From assembly GCA_002082585.1 (NCBI GenBank), contig CP020563.1:1730001-1794000 (forward strand): a stretch of 64,000 nt of DNA, in the 5' to 3' direction. The position numbers and the translations under genes were made by a program. The notes under the pieces were generated by a model. It ran no database searches. It was not told where the DNA came from and saw only the letters and a list, made by a program, of their open reading frames with translations. The DNA is from Kitasatospora albolonga. GTDB lineage: Bacteria > Actinomycetota > Actinomycetes > Streptomycetales > Streptomycetaceae. Positions 25,873 through 33,849 of this stretch are shown here, one piece after another. Numbering within the stretch: the stretch's first letter is position 1; the number at the start of each line of letters is the position of its first letter.

Positions 25873-26599
25873 ACTCCGCCCGGGGGCGTACCAGGCCCGA
25901 TTCGTACGCGATGACCACCAGTTGGGCCCGGTCCCGGGCCGCCACCTTCGCCATCGCCCGGTTCACATGGGTCTTGACCGTGAGCGGGCTGACCGCCAGC
26001 CGCTCGGCGATCCGGTCGTTGGAGAGGCCGCCCGCCACCAGGACGAGCACCTCCCGCTCGCGCACGGTGAGCGCGGCCAGGCGTTCCGCGTACTCCGCGC
26101 TGTCCGGTCCCTCGCCCTCTCCCGAACTGCCGCCCTGGGCCAGGAAGGTGGCGATGAGCCCCTTGGTGGCCGTCGGGGAGAGCAGCGCCTCGCCCGCGTG
26201 GGCGACCCGGATCGCGTTGAGCAGTTCGTCGGGCTCGGCGCCCTTGCCGAGGAAGCCGGAGGCTCCGGCGCGCAGGGCCTGGACCACGTACTCGTCGACC
26301 TCGAAGGTGGTGAGCATGACCACCCGTACGGCCGCGAGCGCCGGGTCGGCGCTGATCATGCGGGTGGCGGCGAGCCCGTCCGTGCCCGGCATCCGGATGT
26401 CCATCAGGACCACGTCGGGGGCGGTCGCCCGGGCCAGCTCGACCGCCTCGGCCCCGTCGGCCGCCTCGCCGACGACCTCCATGTCGGGTTCGGAGTCCAC
26501 CAGCACCCGGAACGCGCTGCGCAGCAGGGCCTGGTCGTCGACGAGCAGCACCTTGATCGGTGCCTCAGGTGTCCCCAGGGTTTCTTCAGGCTTGGTCAT
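25871..26599 (-). CDS. NarL/LuxR-family response regulator
   Basis: 242 aa. The receiver domain has VLLVDDQALLRSAFRVL (acidic pair), DVVLMDIRMPGTDG (phospho-Asp at about residue 61) and LTTFEVDEYVVQAL; the conserved Lys is in GASGFLGKGAEP. The C-terminal LuxR helix-turn-helix is LTVREREVLVLVAGGLSNDR followed by IAERLAVSPLTVKTHV. It overlaps the histidine kinase stop by 4 bp, so the pair is coupled. Target genes are unknown. Confidence 0.96.
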   Translation of the reverse strand: MTKPEETLGTPEAPIKVLLVDDQALLRSAFRVLVDSEPDMEVVGEAADGAEAVELARATAPDVVLMDIRMPGTDGLAATRMISADPALAAVRVVMLTTFEVDEYVVQALRAGASGFLGKGAEPDELLNAIRVAHAGEALLSPTATKGLIATFLAQGGSSGEGEGPDSAEYAERLAALTVREREVLVLVAGGLSNDRIAERLAVSPLTVKTHVNRAMAKVAARDRAQLVVIAYESGLVRPRAE

Positions 26600-27882
26600 C
26601 GGCGCTCCCCCGTCGTGACCGCCGCCGGGCCGGGCGGTTCCGGTTCGCCCGTGCGGGCCTCGAAGGGCAGGATCGCATGGACCCGGAACCCGCCTCCGTA
26701 GCGCGGTCCCGCCGTGAGGGCGCCGCCGAGGGCGGTGACGCGTTCGCGCATGCCGAGCAGGCCGTGGCCGCCGCCGTCGGGGGCGGCTTCGCTCTCGTGG
26801 CCCGCGCTCCCCCGGCCGTTGTCCAGCACCGTGATCTCGGCGGTGGTGCCGACCCGTACGACGCTGACCTCGGCCCTCGCTCCGGCGCCCGCGTGTTTGC
26901 GTACGTTGGTCAGGGCCTCCTGGATGACCCGGTACGCGGCCAGGTCGACGGCGGCGGGGAGGCGGGGGGCCTGTTCGGCGCCCACCACCTCGACGGGGAG
27001 CCCGGCGTTGCGGAAGGTGGCCACCAGTTCGTCAAGGACCTCCAGGCCGGGGGCCGGTTCGGTGGGGGCCTCGGGGTCGCCGGACTGGCGGAGGAGGCCG
27101 ACGGTGACCCTCAGCTCGTTGAGCGCGGAGCGGCTGGCCTCCCGGACGTGGGCGAGCGCCTCCTTGGCCTGGTCGGGGCGCTTGTCCATGACGTGGGCGG
27201 CGACCCCGGCCTGGACGTTGACCAGGGCGATGTGGTGGGCGACGACGTCGTGGAGGTCCCGGGCGATCCGCAGCCGCTCCTCGGCGACCCGGCGGCGGGC
27301 CTCCTCCTCGCGGGTGCGTTCGGCCCGCTCCGCGCGCTCGCGGATCGCGTCGACGAAGGCACGGCGGCTGCGTACGGCGTCCCCGGCGGCCGAGGCCATC
27401 CCGGTCCAGGCGAAGACGCCCAGGTTCTCCTGGCTGTACCAGGGCGTCGAGCCGAAGGCCATCGCGACCATCGTCAGCAGCCCCATGGTCAGCAGGCCGA
27501 CCCGCCAGGTGGTGGGGCGGTCGGTGCGCGAGGCGACGGTGTAGAGCGCGATGACGGTGCTCATCACGACCGGGGCCGGAGGGTCGATGAAGATGTGCTC
27601 GGTGGCCGCTAGGGCACCGGTCACCGCGAGGACCGCCATGGGGTGGCGCCTGCGCAGGACGAGGGCCGAGGCGGCGAGCACCATCAGCAGCACGCTGAAG
27701 ACCGCAGGGGTGCGGGTCCCGAACGTCGGGCCGCCGTGGCCCTTGCCCGGGTCCGCGAACGAACCGCAGATCATCGCGATCAGGACGCAGAGCGCCAGGG
27801 CCGCGTCGAACGCGAGGGGGTGGTCCCGAAGCCAGCGGCGGGCCCGCGCGAACCCGGAGGGGAGGGTGGTCACATCCAGCAA
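26596..27882 (-). CDS. Two-component sensor histidine kinase (HisKA_3 type)
   Basis: 428 aa. The N-terminal ~165 residues form about five membrane helices with short loops, typical of an intramembrane-sensing kinase. Dimerisation/phosphoacceptor segment ERLRIARDLHDVVAHHIALV contains the phospho-His. The ATPase domain has the N box (REALTNVRKHAGAGARAEV) and the G box DNGRGSAGHESEAA with GGGHGLLGMRERV. Partner of the downstream NarL regulator. The signal is unknown. Confidence 0.95.
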   Translation of the reverse strand: MLDVTTLPSGFARARRWLRDHPLAFDAALALCVLIAMICGSFADPGKGHGGPTFGTRTPAVFSVLLMVLAASALVLRRRHPMAVLAVTGALAATEHIFIDPPAPVVMSTVIALYTVASRTDRPTTWRVGLLTMGLLTMVAMAFGSTPWYSQENLGVFAWTGMASAAGDAVRSRRAFVDAIRERAERAERTREEEARRRVAEERLRIARDLHDVVAHHIALVNVQAGVAAHVMDKRPDQAKEALAHVREASRSALNELRVTVGLLRQSGDPEAPTEPAPGLEVLDELVATFRNAGLPVEVVGAEQAPRLPAAVDLAAYRVIQEALTNVRKHAGAGARAEVSVVRVGTTAEITVLDNGRGSAGHESEAAPDGGGHGLLGMRERVTALGGALTAGPRYGGGFRVHAILPFEARTGEPEPPGPAAVTTGERR

Positions 27883-28005
27883 CGGTACGGCGTGTCGCGT
27901 ACGGAACCGTCTCCGCGCTGTGCCGGTACGGCCCCGATGCGCCTACGGACCGTACGTACGGGCCGGGGCAGGGGCAGGAGCGGGCACCGCGTCCGGACAA
28001 GCGCC

Positions 28006-28037
28006 GTGCCCCGCGGCGGCGGGCCGGCGCGGGGCAC
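28006..28037 (-). terminator. Terminator hairpin after pspAA
   Basis: GTGCCCCGC (28006-28014) pairs with GCGGGGCAC (28029-28037), about 45 bp beyond the pspA-pspAA transcript's last stop codon. Confidence 0.6.
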
Positions 28038-28081
28038 TGGCGGGCGTACGAGTGCTGGTGGAGGCAGCGCCTCCGGGTTGT

Positions 28082-28360
28082 TCAGTTCGGAATGAGTCCG
28101 TCGTCGCTGAGCATGGCGCGCACCTCTTCGAGGGTCGCGTCGGGCGCGGGCAGGATCAGCTCCGACGGCTCCAGGGAGTCGTCCGGCAGCGGAGTGCCGA
28201 GCTCGCGCACCTTGTCCAGGAGCGCGTGGAGCGTGGTCCGGAAGCCGGGGCTGTCGCCGCTGTCCATCTCCTTCAGCAGGAGATCGTCCAGCTCGTTCAG
28301 TTCGGCGAAGTGACTGTCGGCCAGCTTGACCTGGCCCTCCCCCATGATCCGTACGATCAT
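28082..28360 (-). CDS. PspA-associated protein PspAA
   Basis: 92 aa, ATG at 28360 (MIVRIMGEGQVKLADSHFAE). The N-terminus matches the PspAA domain, a small beta-sheet domain encoded next to PspA in many actinobacteria and linked to envelope-stress sensing. The second half is acidic (LPDDSLEPSELILP). It is separated from pspA by only 10 bp and is surely cotranscribed. The upstream in-frame extension is antisense-like and lacks a ribosome site. Confidence 0.85.
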   Translation of the reverse strand: MIVRIMGEGQVKLADSHFAELNELDDLLLKEMDSGDSPGFRTTLHALLDKVRELGTPLPDDSLEPSELILPAPDATLEEVRAMLSDDGLIPN

Positions 28361-28370
28361 GACGCCGCCC

Positions 28371-29165
28371 TCACTGCTTGTCGAACTTGTGCGGGGACTG
28401 CTGCGACTGCGGTGTGCTGTCCTGCACACCGCCCTCGATCGCCTGCTGCGAGGACGAGGAGCCGCCGGCCAGCTCGGCCTTCATGCGCTGGAGCTCCAGC
28501 TCCACGTCCGAACCGCCGGAGATCCGGTCCAGCTCGGCGGCGATGTCGTCCTTCGCCGTGCCGGTCGGGTCGTCCAGGGCACCGGAGGCGAGCAGCTCGT
28601 CGATGGCACCGGCCCGTGCCTGGAGCTGCTGCGTCTTGTCCTCGGCCCGCTGGATCGCCAGGCCGACGTCGCCCATCTCCTCGGAGATGCCGGAGAACGC
28701 CTCGCCGATCCGGGTCTGTGCCTGGGCCGCCGTGTAGGTCGCCTTGATGGTCTCCTTCTTGGTGCGGAAGGCATCGACCTTGGCCTGCAGCCGCTGGGCC
28801 GCGAGGGTGAGCTTCTCCTCCTCGCCCTGCAGCGTGGTGTGCTGCGTCTCCAGGTCGGTGACCTGCTGCTGGAGGGCGGCGCGCCGGGACAGCGCTTCGC
28901 GCGCCAGGTCCTCGCGGCCCAGCGCCAGCGCCTTGCGGCCCTGGTCCTCCAGCTTGGACGACTGGCCCTGCAACTGGTTCAGCTGCAGCTCCAGGCGCTT
29001 GCGGGACGTCGCCACGTCGGCGACGCCGCGACGCACCTTCTGAAGCAGCTCCAACTGCTTCTGGTACGAGTAATCCAGGGTCTCGCGCGGATCTTCGGCC
29101 CGGTCCAGGGCCTTGTTTGCCTTCGCGCGGAAAAGCATCCCCATACGCTTCATGACACCGCTCAT
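28371..29165 (-). CDS. pspA: PspA/IM30 family envelope-stress protein
   Basis: 264 aa from ATG at 29165 (MSGVMKRMGMLFRAKANKAL). The whole protein is helical with heptad-rich coiled coils (SYQKQLELLQKVRRGVADVA; EDQGRKALALGREDLAREAL), the ESCRT-III-like IM30 fold that coats damaged or stressed membranes. The C-terminal tail is Ser/Gln-rich and low in complexity (SSSSQQAIEGG), likely flexible. Cytosolic and peripheral at the membrane. Second ATG at 29153 is an alternative start. Confidence 0.94.
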   Translation of the reverse strand: MSGVMKRMGMLFRAKANKALDRAEDPRETLDYSYQKQLELLQKVRRGVADVATSRKRLELQLNQLQGQSSKLEDQGRKALALGREDLAREALSRRAALQQQVTDLETQHTTLQGEEEKLTLAAQRLQAKVDAFRTKKETIKATYTAAQAQTRIGEAFSGISEEMGDVGLAIQRAEDKTQQLQARAGAIDELLASGALDDPTGTAKDDIAAELDRISGGSDVELELQRMKAELAGGSSSSQQAIEGGVQDSTPQSQQSPHKFDKQ

Positions 29166-29450
29166 GGGCTTCGCGCGCCCCCTTCTGACGGACTGAGCTC
29201 CAGCACTCCCGATAGAACCCACAGTACGGGCCCTGCCTCTATTACCGCACTGTTCGGGACCTGATGTGCTCCTCCCCAAGGACGAGTGCACCCCGTGACG
29301 GCTCCCGCCCAGGGTGTAGGTGGCGGTCAGGGAAACCCGTGGTTAAGGCATGTTCTGCCCCTGTCGGGTGGTTACGGGGACGCCGTCCGTTGCCGGATCG
29401 TTCCCGCCCGGTCCACATGTCCGCACCCCGACCCCGTACCCTTGGGTTTT

Positions 29451-30050
29451 GTGTTCCGTAGCCGTGCCAAGACAGAGAAGGCCCCCACCGACCAGGTGAC
29501 GGCGGACCTCTCCAAGCAGCCCCGCGACCCGCAGGCTCCCAAGGGTCGCCCCACCCCCAAGCGCAGCGAGGCCCAGACGCAGCGCCGGCGGGCCAATTCC
29601 GGCGTGCCGACCGACCGCAAGGCGGCCATGAAGCGCCAGCGCGAAGCGCGCCGCGCCGATCTGGCCAGGCAGCGCGAGGCGCTCGCCTCGGGCGACGAGC
29701 GCTATCTCCCGGTCCGCGACAAGGGCCCGGTGCGGCGCTTCGTCCGCGACTTCGTGGACTCGCGCTTCTGCGTCGCCGAGTGGTTCCTGCCGCTCGCCGT
29801 GATCATCCTGATCCTCAGCGTGATCCAGGTGCAGAACATCCAGACCATCTCGCTGCTGCTCTGGATGGGTGTGATCATCCTGATCGTGATCGACTCGATC
29901 GGTCTGTCGATCCGCCTGAAGAAGCAGCTGCGGGAGCGTTTCCCGGACACCCCCAAGCGCGGGGCCGTCGCCTACGGCCTGATGCGCACGCTCCAGATGC
30001 GTCGTCTGCGGCTCCCGAAGCCGCAGGTCAAGCGCGGAGAGCGGCCCTGA
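29451..30050 (+). CDS. DUF3043 membrane protein
   Basis: 199 aa from the GTG at 29451 (VFRSRAKTEKAPTDQV). The first 90 residues are basic and hydrophilic (RPTPKRSEAQTQRRRANSG). Two adjacent membrane helices span about 112-155 (LPLAVIILILSVIQV; LLWMGVIILIVIDSIGLS), then a conserved basic tail (RERFPDTPKRGAVAYGLM). This is the actinobacterial DUF3043 family, of unknown function. TACCCT at 29437-29442 lies only 8 nt before the GTG and no ribosome site is seen, so the message may be leaderless. Its stop overlaps the next gene. Confidence 0.88.
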   Translation: MFRSRAKTEKAPTDQVTADLSKQPRDPQAPKGRPTPKRSEAQTQRRRANSGVPTDRKAAMKRQREARRADLARQREALASGDERYLPVRDKGPVRRFVRDFVDSRFCVAEWFLPLAVIILILSVIQVQNIQTISLLLWMGVIILIVIDSIGLSIRLKKQLRERFPDTPKRGAVAYGLMRTLQMRRLRLPKPQVKRGERP

Positions 30051-30886
30051 GCACGGATACCTCCGGCGCCACCGGGCTCCGTCCGGCGGGCCCCGGCTCC
30101 GTACAGGAAACAGACCTCGTTCGTGACGCGGACCCCGTGCGTGACACGGTCCACGTTCGTGACGCGGTCCGCCAGGAGCTCGTCGCCCGGCAGCTGGACG
30201 AGCAGATAGCCGGGCGGTTCCCGGTCGGGCAGCGGCTGCGGGTCCTGGACGTCGGCATGGGCCGGGGCACCCAGGCGCTCCGCCTCGCGCGGGCCGGTCA
30301 CTCGGTGACCGGTCTGGAGTCGGACGCCGAACTCCTCGGCGCGGCCCGCGAGGCCCTGGCGACCGAGCCCGAGGGCATCCGGGAGCGGGTCCGGCTGATC
30401 GAGGGCGACGGCCGGGAGACCGGTGTGCACTTCCTGCCGGGCAGCTTCGACGTGGTGCTCTGCCACGGCGTCCTGATGTACGTCGAGGAGCCCGACCCGA
30501 TGCTGGCCGGGCTGGCCCGGATGCTCGCGCCGGGCGGTCTGCTCTCGCTGCTCGTCCGGAACGCGGACGCGCTCGCGATGCGCCCCGGGCTCACCGGGGA
30601 CTTCGGCGCGGCCCTGGCGGCCTTCGACACGGCCACGTACACGAACCGGCACGGCCTCACCGTGCGCGCCGACCGGCTCGACGCGCTGCGGGCCACCCTG
30701 GCCGGGATCGCCGCCCCGCTGCACGCCTGGTACGGGGTGCGGGTCTTCACGGACAACGTGGCCGACGGGACCGAGCTGCCCGCCGGGGAGCTGGAACGGG
30801 TGCTGGCCCTGGAGGACCGGGCGGGCCGGACCGACCCGTACCGGGGCATCGCGGCGCTGCTGCATCTGTGCGGAGTGCGCGGCTAG
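30047..30886 (+). CDS. SAM-dependent class I methyltransferase
   Basis: 279 aa if it begins at the CTG at 30047, which has GGAGAG about 8 nt upstream and overlaps the DUF3043 stop (CTGA); the first in-frame GTG is at 30138. Motif I LRVLDVGMGRGTQALRLARA binds SAM, followed by motif II VTGLESDAELL, the acidic LIEGDGRET, and FDVVLCHGVLMYVEEPD. This fold matches small-molecule or tRNA-modification methyltransferases such as the CmoA/CmoM-like group, but the substrate is not determinable. Short repeat VRDAD/VRDTV/VRDAV near residues 24-36. Ends before a strong hairpin at 30905-30935. Confidence 0.85.
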   Translation: MSTDTSGATGLRPAGPGSVQETDLVRDADPVRDTVHVRDAVRQELVARQLDEQIAGRFPVGQRLRVLDVGMGRGTQALRLARAGHSVTGLESDAELLGAAREALATEPEGIRERVRLIEGDGRETGVHFLPGSFDVVLCHGVLMYVEEPDPMLAGLARMLAPGGLLSLLVRNADALAMRPGLTGDFGAALAAFDTATYTNRHGLTVRADRLDALRATLAGIAAPLHAWYGVRVFTDNVADGTELPAGELERVLALEDRAGRTDPYRGIAALLHLCGVRG

Positions 30887-30904
30887 GAACCCGTACAGTT
30901 CCCG

Positions 30905-30935
30905 CCCCTGTACGGTCGCCACCTCCGTACAGGGG
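30905..30935 (+). terminator. Terminator hairpin
   Basis: CCCCTGTACGG (30905-30915) pairs perfectly with CCGTACAGGGG (30925-30935), 19 bp after the methyltransferase stop codon. Confidence 0.75.
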
Positions 30936-30994
30936 CCCCTCGTTCGGCCCATCAGCACAGGCACCCGAAAGGGTGGGGACACCAGACTCCGGAT

Positions 30995-32092
30995 ATGGAC
31001 GCATCCCCCTCCCGCCGCTCCGTCCGGCGTCTGCTGCTCCCCCTGTCCGCGGGTGTCTGCGCGCTCGCCCTGGCGGCGACGGCCGGCTGTTCCGGCGGGA
31101 CCCCGGCGGCCTCCCCCGCCCCACAGGCCAGCCCTTCCGGTACGGCCCAGGGCTCGGCGGCCCGCGCCACCAACGACCTGGAGAGCGCCTACCAGGCCGT
31201 CATCAACGACGTCCTGCCCTCGGTGGTCCAGATCGACGCGTCGAACAGCCTCGGTTCCGGGGTCGTCTACGACGACAAGGGCCATATCGTCACCAACGCG
31301 CATGTGATCGGCGACGAGAAGAAGTTCAAGGTCACCGCCGCCACCGGGGAGGCGGTGCTGAACGCCTCGCTGGTCTCCTCCTACCCCGAGCAGGACCTGG
31401 CCGTCATCAAGCTGGACGAGGTGCCCGAGGCGCTGAAGCCCGCGGAGTTCGGCAACGCGGAGGAGGTCGAGGTGGGGCAGATCGTGATGGCGATGGGCTC
31501 ACCGCTCGGCCTCTCCAGCAGCGTCACCCAGGGCATCGTCTCGGCGCTCGGCCGGACGGTGAGCGAGAGCCGGTCGGGCGGGGGCACGGGCGCGACGATC
31601 GCCAACATGGTGCAGACCTCGGCCGCCATCAACCCGGGCAACAGCGGCGGGGCCCTGGTCAACCTGGACAGCCAGGTGATCGGCATCCCGACCCTCGCGG
31701 CGACGGACCCCCAGATGGGCGACAGCGCGGCGCCGGGCATCGGCTTCGCGATCCCCGTCTCGATGGTGCGGACGGTCGCCGACCAGATCATCAAGGACGG
31801 CCGGGTCACCGACTCGGGCCGGGCGGCCCTGAACATCACCGCCCGTACGGTCGTGGACGACTCCTACCGGCCGGCCGGGGTGGCGCTGGTGAGCGTGGAC
31901 CGGGGCGGCGCGGCCGACGAGGCGGGGCTGCGGGCCGGGGACATCATCACGAAGATCGACGACTCCGAGGTCACCACCATCACCTCGCTCTCCGAGGCCC
32001 TGGCGGGCGACAAACCGGGCGACAAGGTGACCGTAACGTACACGCGGGGCGACGACAGCAGGACCGCCGAGGTCACGCTCGGGGAGATCTGA
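30995..32092 (+). CDS. HtrA/DegP-like S1C serine protease lipoprotein with PDZ domain
   Basis: 365 aa. The signal peptide ends in a lipobox (LAATAGC) near residue 32, followed by a Pro/Ala/Ser linker. The trypsin-like domain has catalytic His in IVTNAHVIGDEK, Asp in YPEQDLAVIKLD and Ser in INPGNSGGALVNLDSQV. A C-terminal PDZ domain (about 270-365) contains GAADEAGLRAGDIITKIDD. It should degrade or refold proteins outside the membrane. It stands alone, bounded by hairpins at 30905-30935 and 32107-32144. Confidence 0.95.
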   Translation: MDASPSRRSVRRLLLPLSAGVCALALAATAGCSGGTPAASPAPQASPSGTAQGSAARATNDLESAYQAVINDVLPSVVQIDASNSLGSGVVYDDKGHIVTNAHVIGDEKKFKVTAATGEAVLNASLVSSYPEQDLAVIKLDEVPEALKPAEFGNAEEVEVGQIVMAMGSPLGLSSSVTQGIVSALGRTVSESRSGGGTGATIANMVQTSAAINPGNSGGALVNLDSQVIGIPTLAATDPQMGDSAAPGIGFAIPVSMVRTVADQIIKDGRVTDSGRAALNITARTVVDDSYRPAGVALVSVDRGGAADEAGLRAGDIITKIDDSEVTTITSLSEALAGDKPGDKVTVTYTRGDDSRTAEVTLGEI

Positions 32093-32106
32093 GGACGGTG
32101 AGTGCG

Positions 32107-32144
32107 GGAAGGGGCGGTACGGAATCTCCCGTACCGCCCCTTCC
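32107..32144. terminator. Bidirectional terminator
   Basis: GGAAGGGGCGGTACGG (32107-32122) pairs perfectly with CCGTACCGCCCCTTCC (32129-32144) between convergent genes. Confidence 0.88.
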
Positions 32145-32167
32145 CTCGCCCAGCCGCTGCCCGGGCC

Positions 32168-32377
32168 TCAGGCGCCGTCGGCCTGGAGGCTCATCGGGCC
32201 GTAGATCTTGGTCGAGTCCTCGAAGAGCGTCACCTGGGCGGCGCCGCCCTCCAGGAGCTCCTTCCAGTACTCGCCGATCCAGGACTCCGCGTCGCCCTGG
32301 GTGGTGAACTCCTCCGGCTGCAAGGCCGGCTCCGTCTCCGTACCGTCGGACTTCTCGAACCGCCACGTCCACGCCAT
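32168..32377 (-). CDS. Small conserved hypothetical protein, 69 aa
   Basis: ATG at 32377, MAWTWRFEKSDGTETEPALQ. The protein is soluble and acidic, with the aromatic segment SWIGEYWKELLEGGAAQVTL. It resembles small streptomycete proteins I have seen annotated only as hypothetical. It is convergent with the HtrA gene and divergent from the cobU fusion. No domain or catalytic motif is visible. Confidence 0.7.
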   Translation of the reverse strand: MAWTWRFEKSDGTETEPALQPEEFTTQGDAESWIGEYWKELLEGGAAQVTLFEDSTKIYGPMSLQADGA

Positions 32378-32455
32378 GTGCGCCTCCCGGGTCACGTTGC
32401 TGCCCGAAGCCTAGCCGGGCGCGCACCCGGCGTGGGGACACGGGAGGATCAAGGT

Positions 32456-33658
32456 GTGGAACTGACTCTGCTCGGCACCGGAGCCCCCGAGGGGCTGCCG
32501 CGCCCCTCCTGCCCCTGTGCGGCCTGTGCGACGGCCCGCGGTCCGTGGGCGCGCGCCGCGACCGCCCTGCTGGTCGACGACGCGCTGCTGCTCGATCTGA
32601 CCCCGGGGGCCGTGTTCGCGGCGGCCCGCGCGGGGCGCTCGCTGGGCGCGGTACGCCAGGTGCTGCTGACCCATCCGCACGACGGGCCCGCCGTCGAGCT
32701 GCCCGCCACGCTGCCTCCGGCCGGGCGGGTGCCGGACGGCCAGGTGCTGACGCTGATCAGCGGGCACCGGGTGCGGGCGGTGCCGATGGACGCGCCGGGG
32801 ACCGGTTACGAGGTGAGCTCCCCGGAGGGCGAACGGCTGCTGTACCTGCCGCCGGGGGGTGCCCCCGCCGGTCTCGACGGGCGCGCCGAGCGGCCGTACG
32901 ACCTGGTCGTCTGCGATGTGGTCGGACGCCCCGACGCCGTGGCGCGGCTGCGGTCGGTGGGCGGGGTGGGCCCGGCCACCGAGGTGATCGCGGTTCATCT
33001 GGACCATGACGCCCCGCCGGGTGCGGCGCTGGAGCGGCTGCTCGCGGCGGCCGGGGCGCGGGCGGTGCCGGACGGGACGACGCTGGTGGTGGGCGAGTAC
33101 CCGGTGGTGCCGGACGTGCCGCGCCGGGTGCTGGTGACGGGCGGCGCCCGGTCGGGGAAGTCGCTGGAGGCGGAGCGGCGTCTTGAGACGTTCCCCGAGG
33201 TGGTGTACGTGGCGACCGGCGGGCGCCGCGAGGGGGACCCGGAGTGGGCGGCGCGGGTGGGGCTGCACCGGGAGCGCAGGCCGGGCGCGTGGCGGACCGA
33301 GGAGACCTGTGAGGTGGCGGAGCTGCTGGGGGCGGACGGGCCGCCGCTGCTGGTGGACTGCCTGTCGCTGTGGCTGACCGACGCGATGGACCGGGTGGAC
33401 GCCTGGGAGGACGTGCGGTGGCGGGAGGGCGGTGAGGCGGCGCTGCGGACGCGGGTCGCGGAGCTGGTGGCGGCGGTGCGCGCGACCCGGCGCCAGGTGG
33501 TGCTGGTGACGAACGAGGTGGGTGCGGGGGTGGTCCCGGCGACCCCGGCGGGGCGGCGGTTCCGGGACGAGCTGGGGCGGCTGAACGCGGCGGTGGCGGC
33601 GGAGTGCGAGGAGGTGCTGCTGGTGGTGGCGGGGCAGGTGGTGGTGTTGCGGGGGTGA
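32456..33658 (+). CDS. cobU: MBL-fold-like domain fused to adenosylcobinamide kinase/guanylyltransferase (CobU)
   Basis: 400 aa, GTG start at 32456 (VELTLLGTGAPEGLPRPSC). Residues 1-220 look like a metallo-beta-lactamase-fold domain of the PhnP/ElaC kind: it opens LLGTGAPEG with a Cys-Pro-Cys pair and has LLTHPHDGPAVEL where HxHxDH is expected, so most metal ligands are missing. The C-terminal 170 residues are CobU: P-loop VTGGARSGKSLEAERRL, GGRREGDPEW, and DCLSLWLTDAMD. CobU phosphorylates adenosylcobinamide and transfers GMP to it. It precedes cobT. Whether the N-terminal part is active is unclear. Confidence 0.88.
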   Translation: MELTLLGTGAPEGLPRPSCPCAACATARGPWARAATALLVDDALLLDLTPGAVFAAARAGRSLGAVRQVLLTHPHDGPAVELPATLPPAGRVPDGQVLTLISGHRVRAVPMDAPGTGYEVSSPEGERLLYLPPGGAPAGLDGRAERPYDLVVCDVVGRPDAVARLRSVGGVGPATEVIAVHLDHDAPPGAALERLLAAAGARAVPDGTTLVVGEYPVVPDVPRRVLVTGGARSGKSLEAERRLETFPEVVYVATGGRREGDPEWAARVGLHRERRPGAWRTEETCEVAELLGADGPPLLVDCLSLWLTDAMDRVDAWEDVRWREGGEAALRTRVAELVAAVRATRRQVVLVTNEVGAGVVPATPAGRRFRDELGRLNAAVAAECEEVLLVVAGQVVVLRG

Positions 33659-33849
33659 GGGGGCCTCGCGCGGAGGTGTGCGGAGGTGTTACGTCGGTGA
33701 GAGAGCGTCGCGCGCAGGCACCGCGTCGGTGAAGGGGCGTCACCGGTACCGGCCGGGCCGTCCGGGCCGACCGGTACTGTTCCCGGCAGGGGCCCGCCGC
33801 CGGGTTCCCGGACCGGAAACCGACGTGACGACCCGCGAGGCAGACCTCC

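Noticed and set aside
28361..28429. Upstream extension of the PspAA gene to 28429
   Set aside because: It overlaps the end of pspA in another frame and lacks a ribosome site; MIVRIMGEG is the family start.
32379..32455. Possible cobalamin riboswitch before the cobU fusion
   Set aside because: Fewer than 80 bp separate the divergent genes and no B12-box-like or conserved aptamer block is seen; the 191 bp before cobT also lack it.
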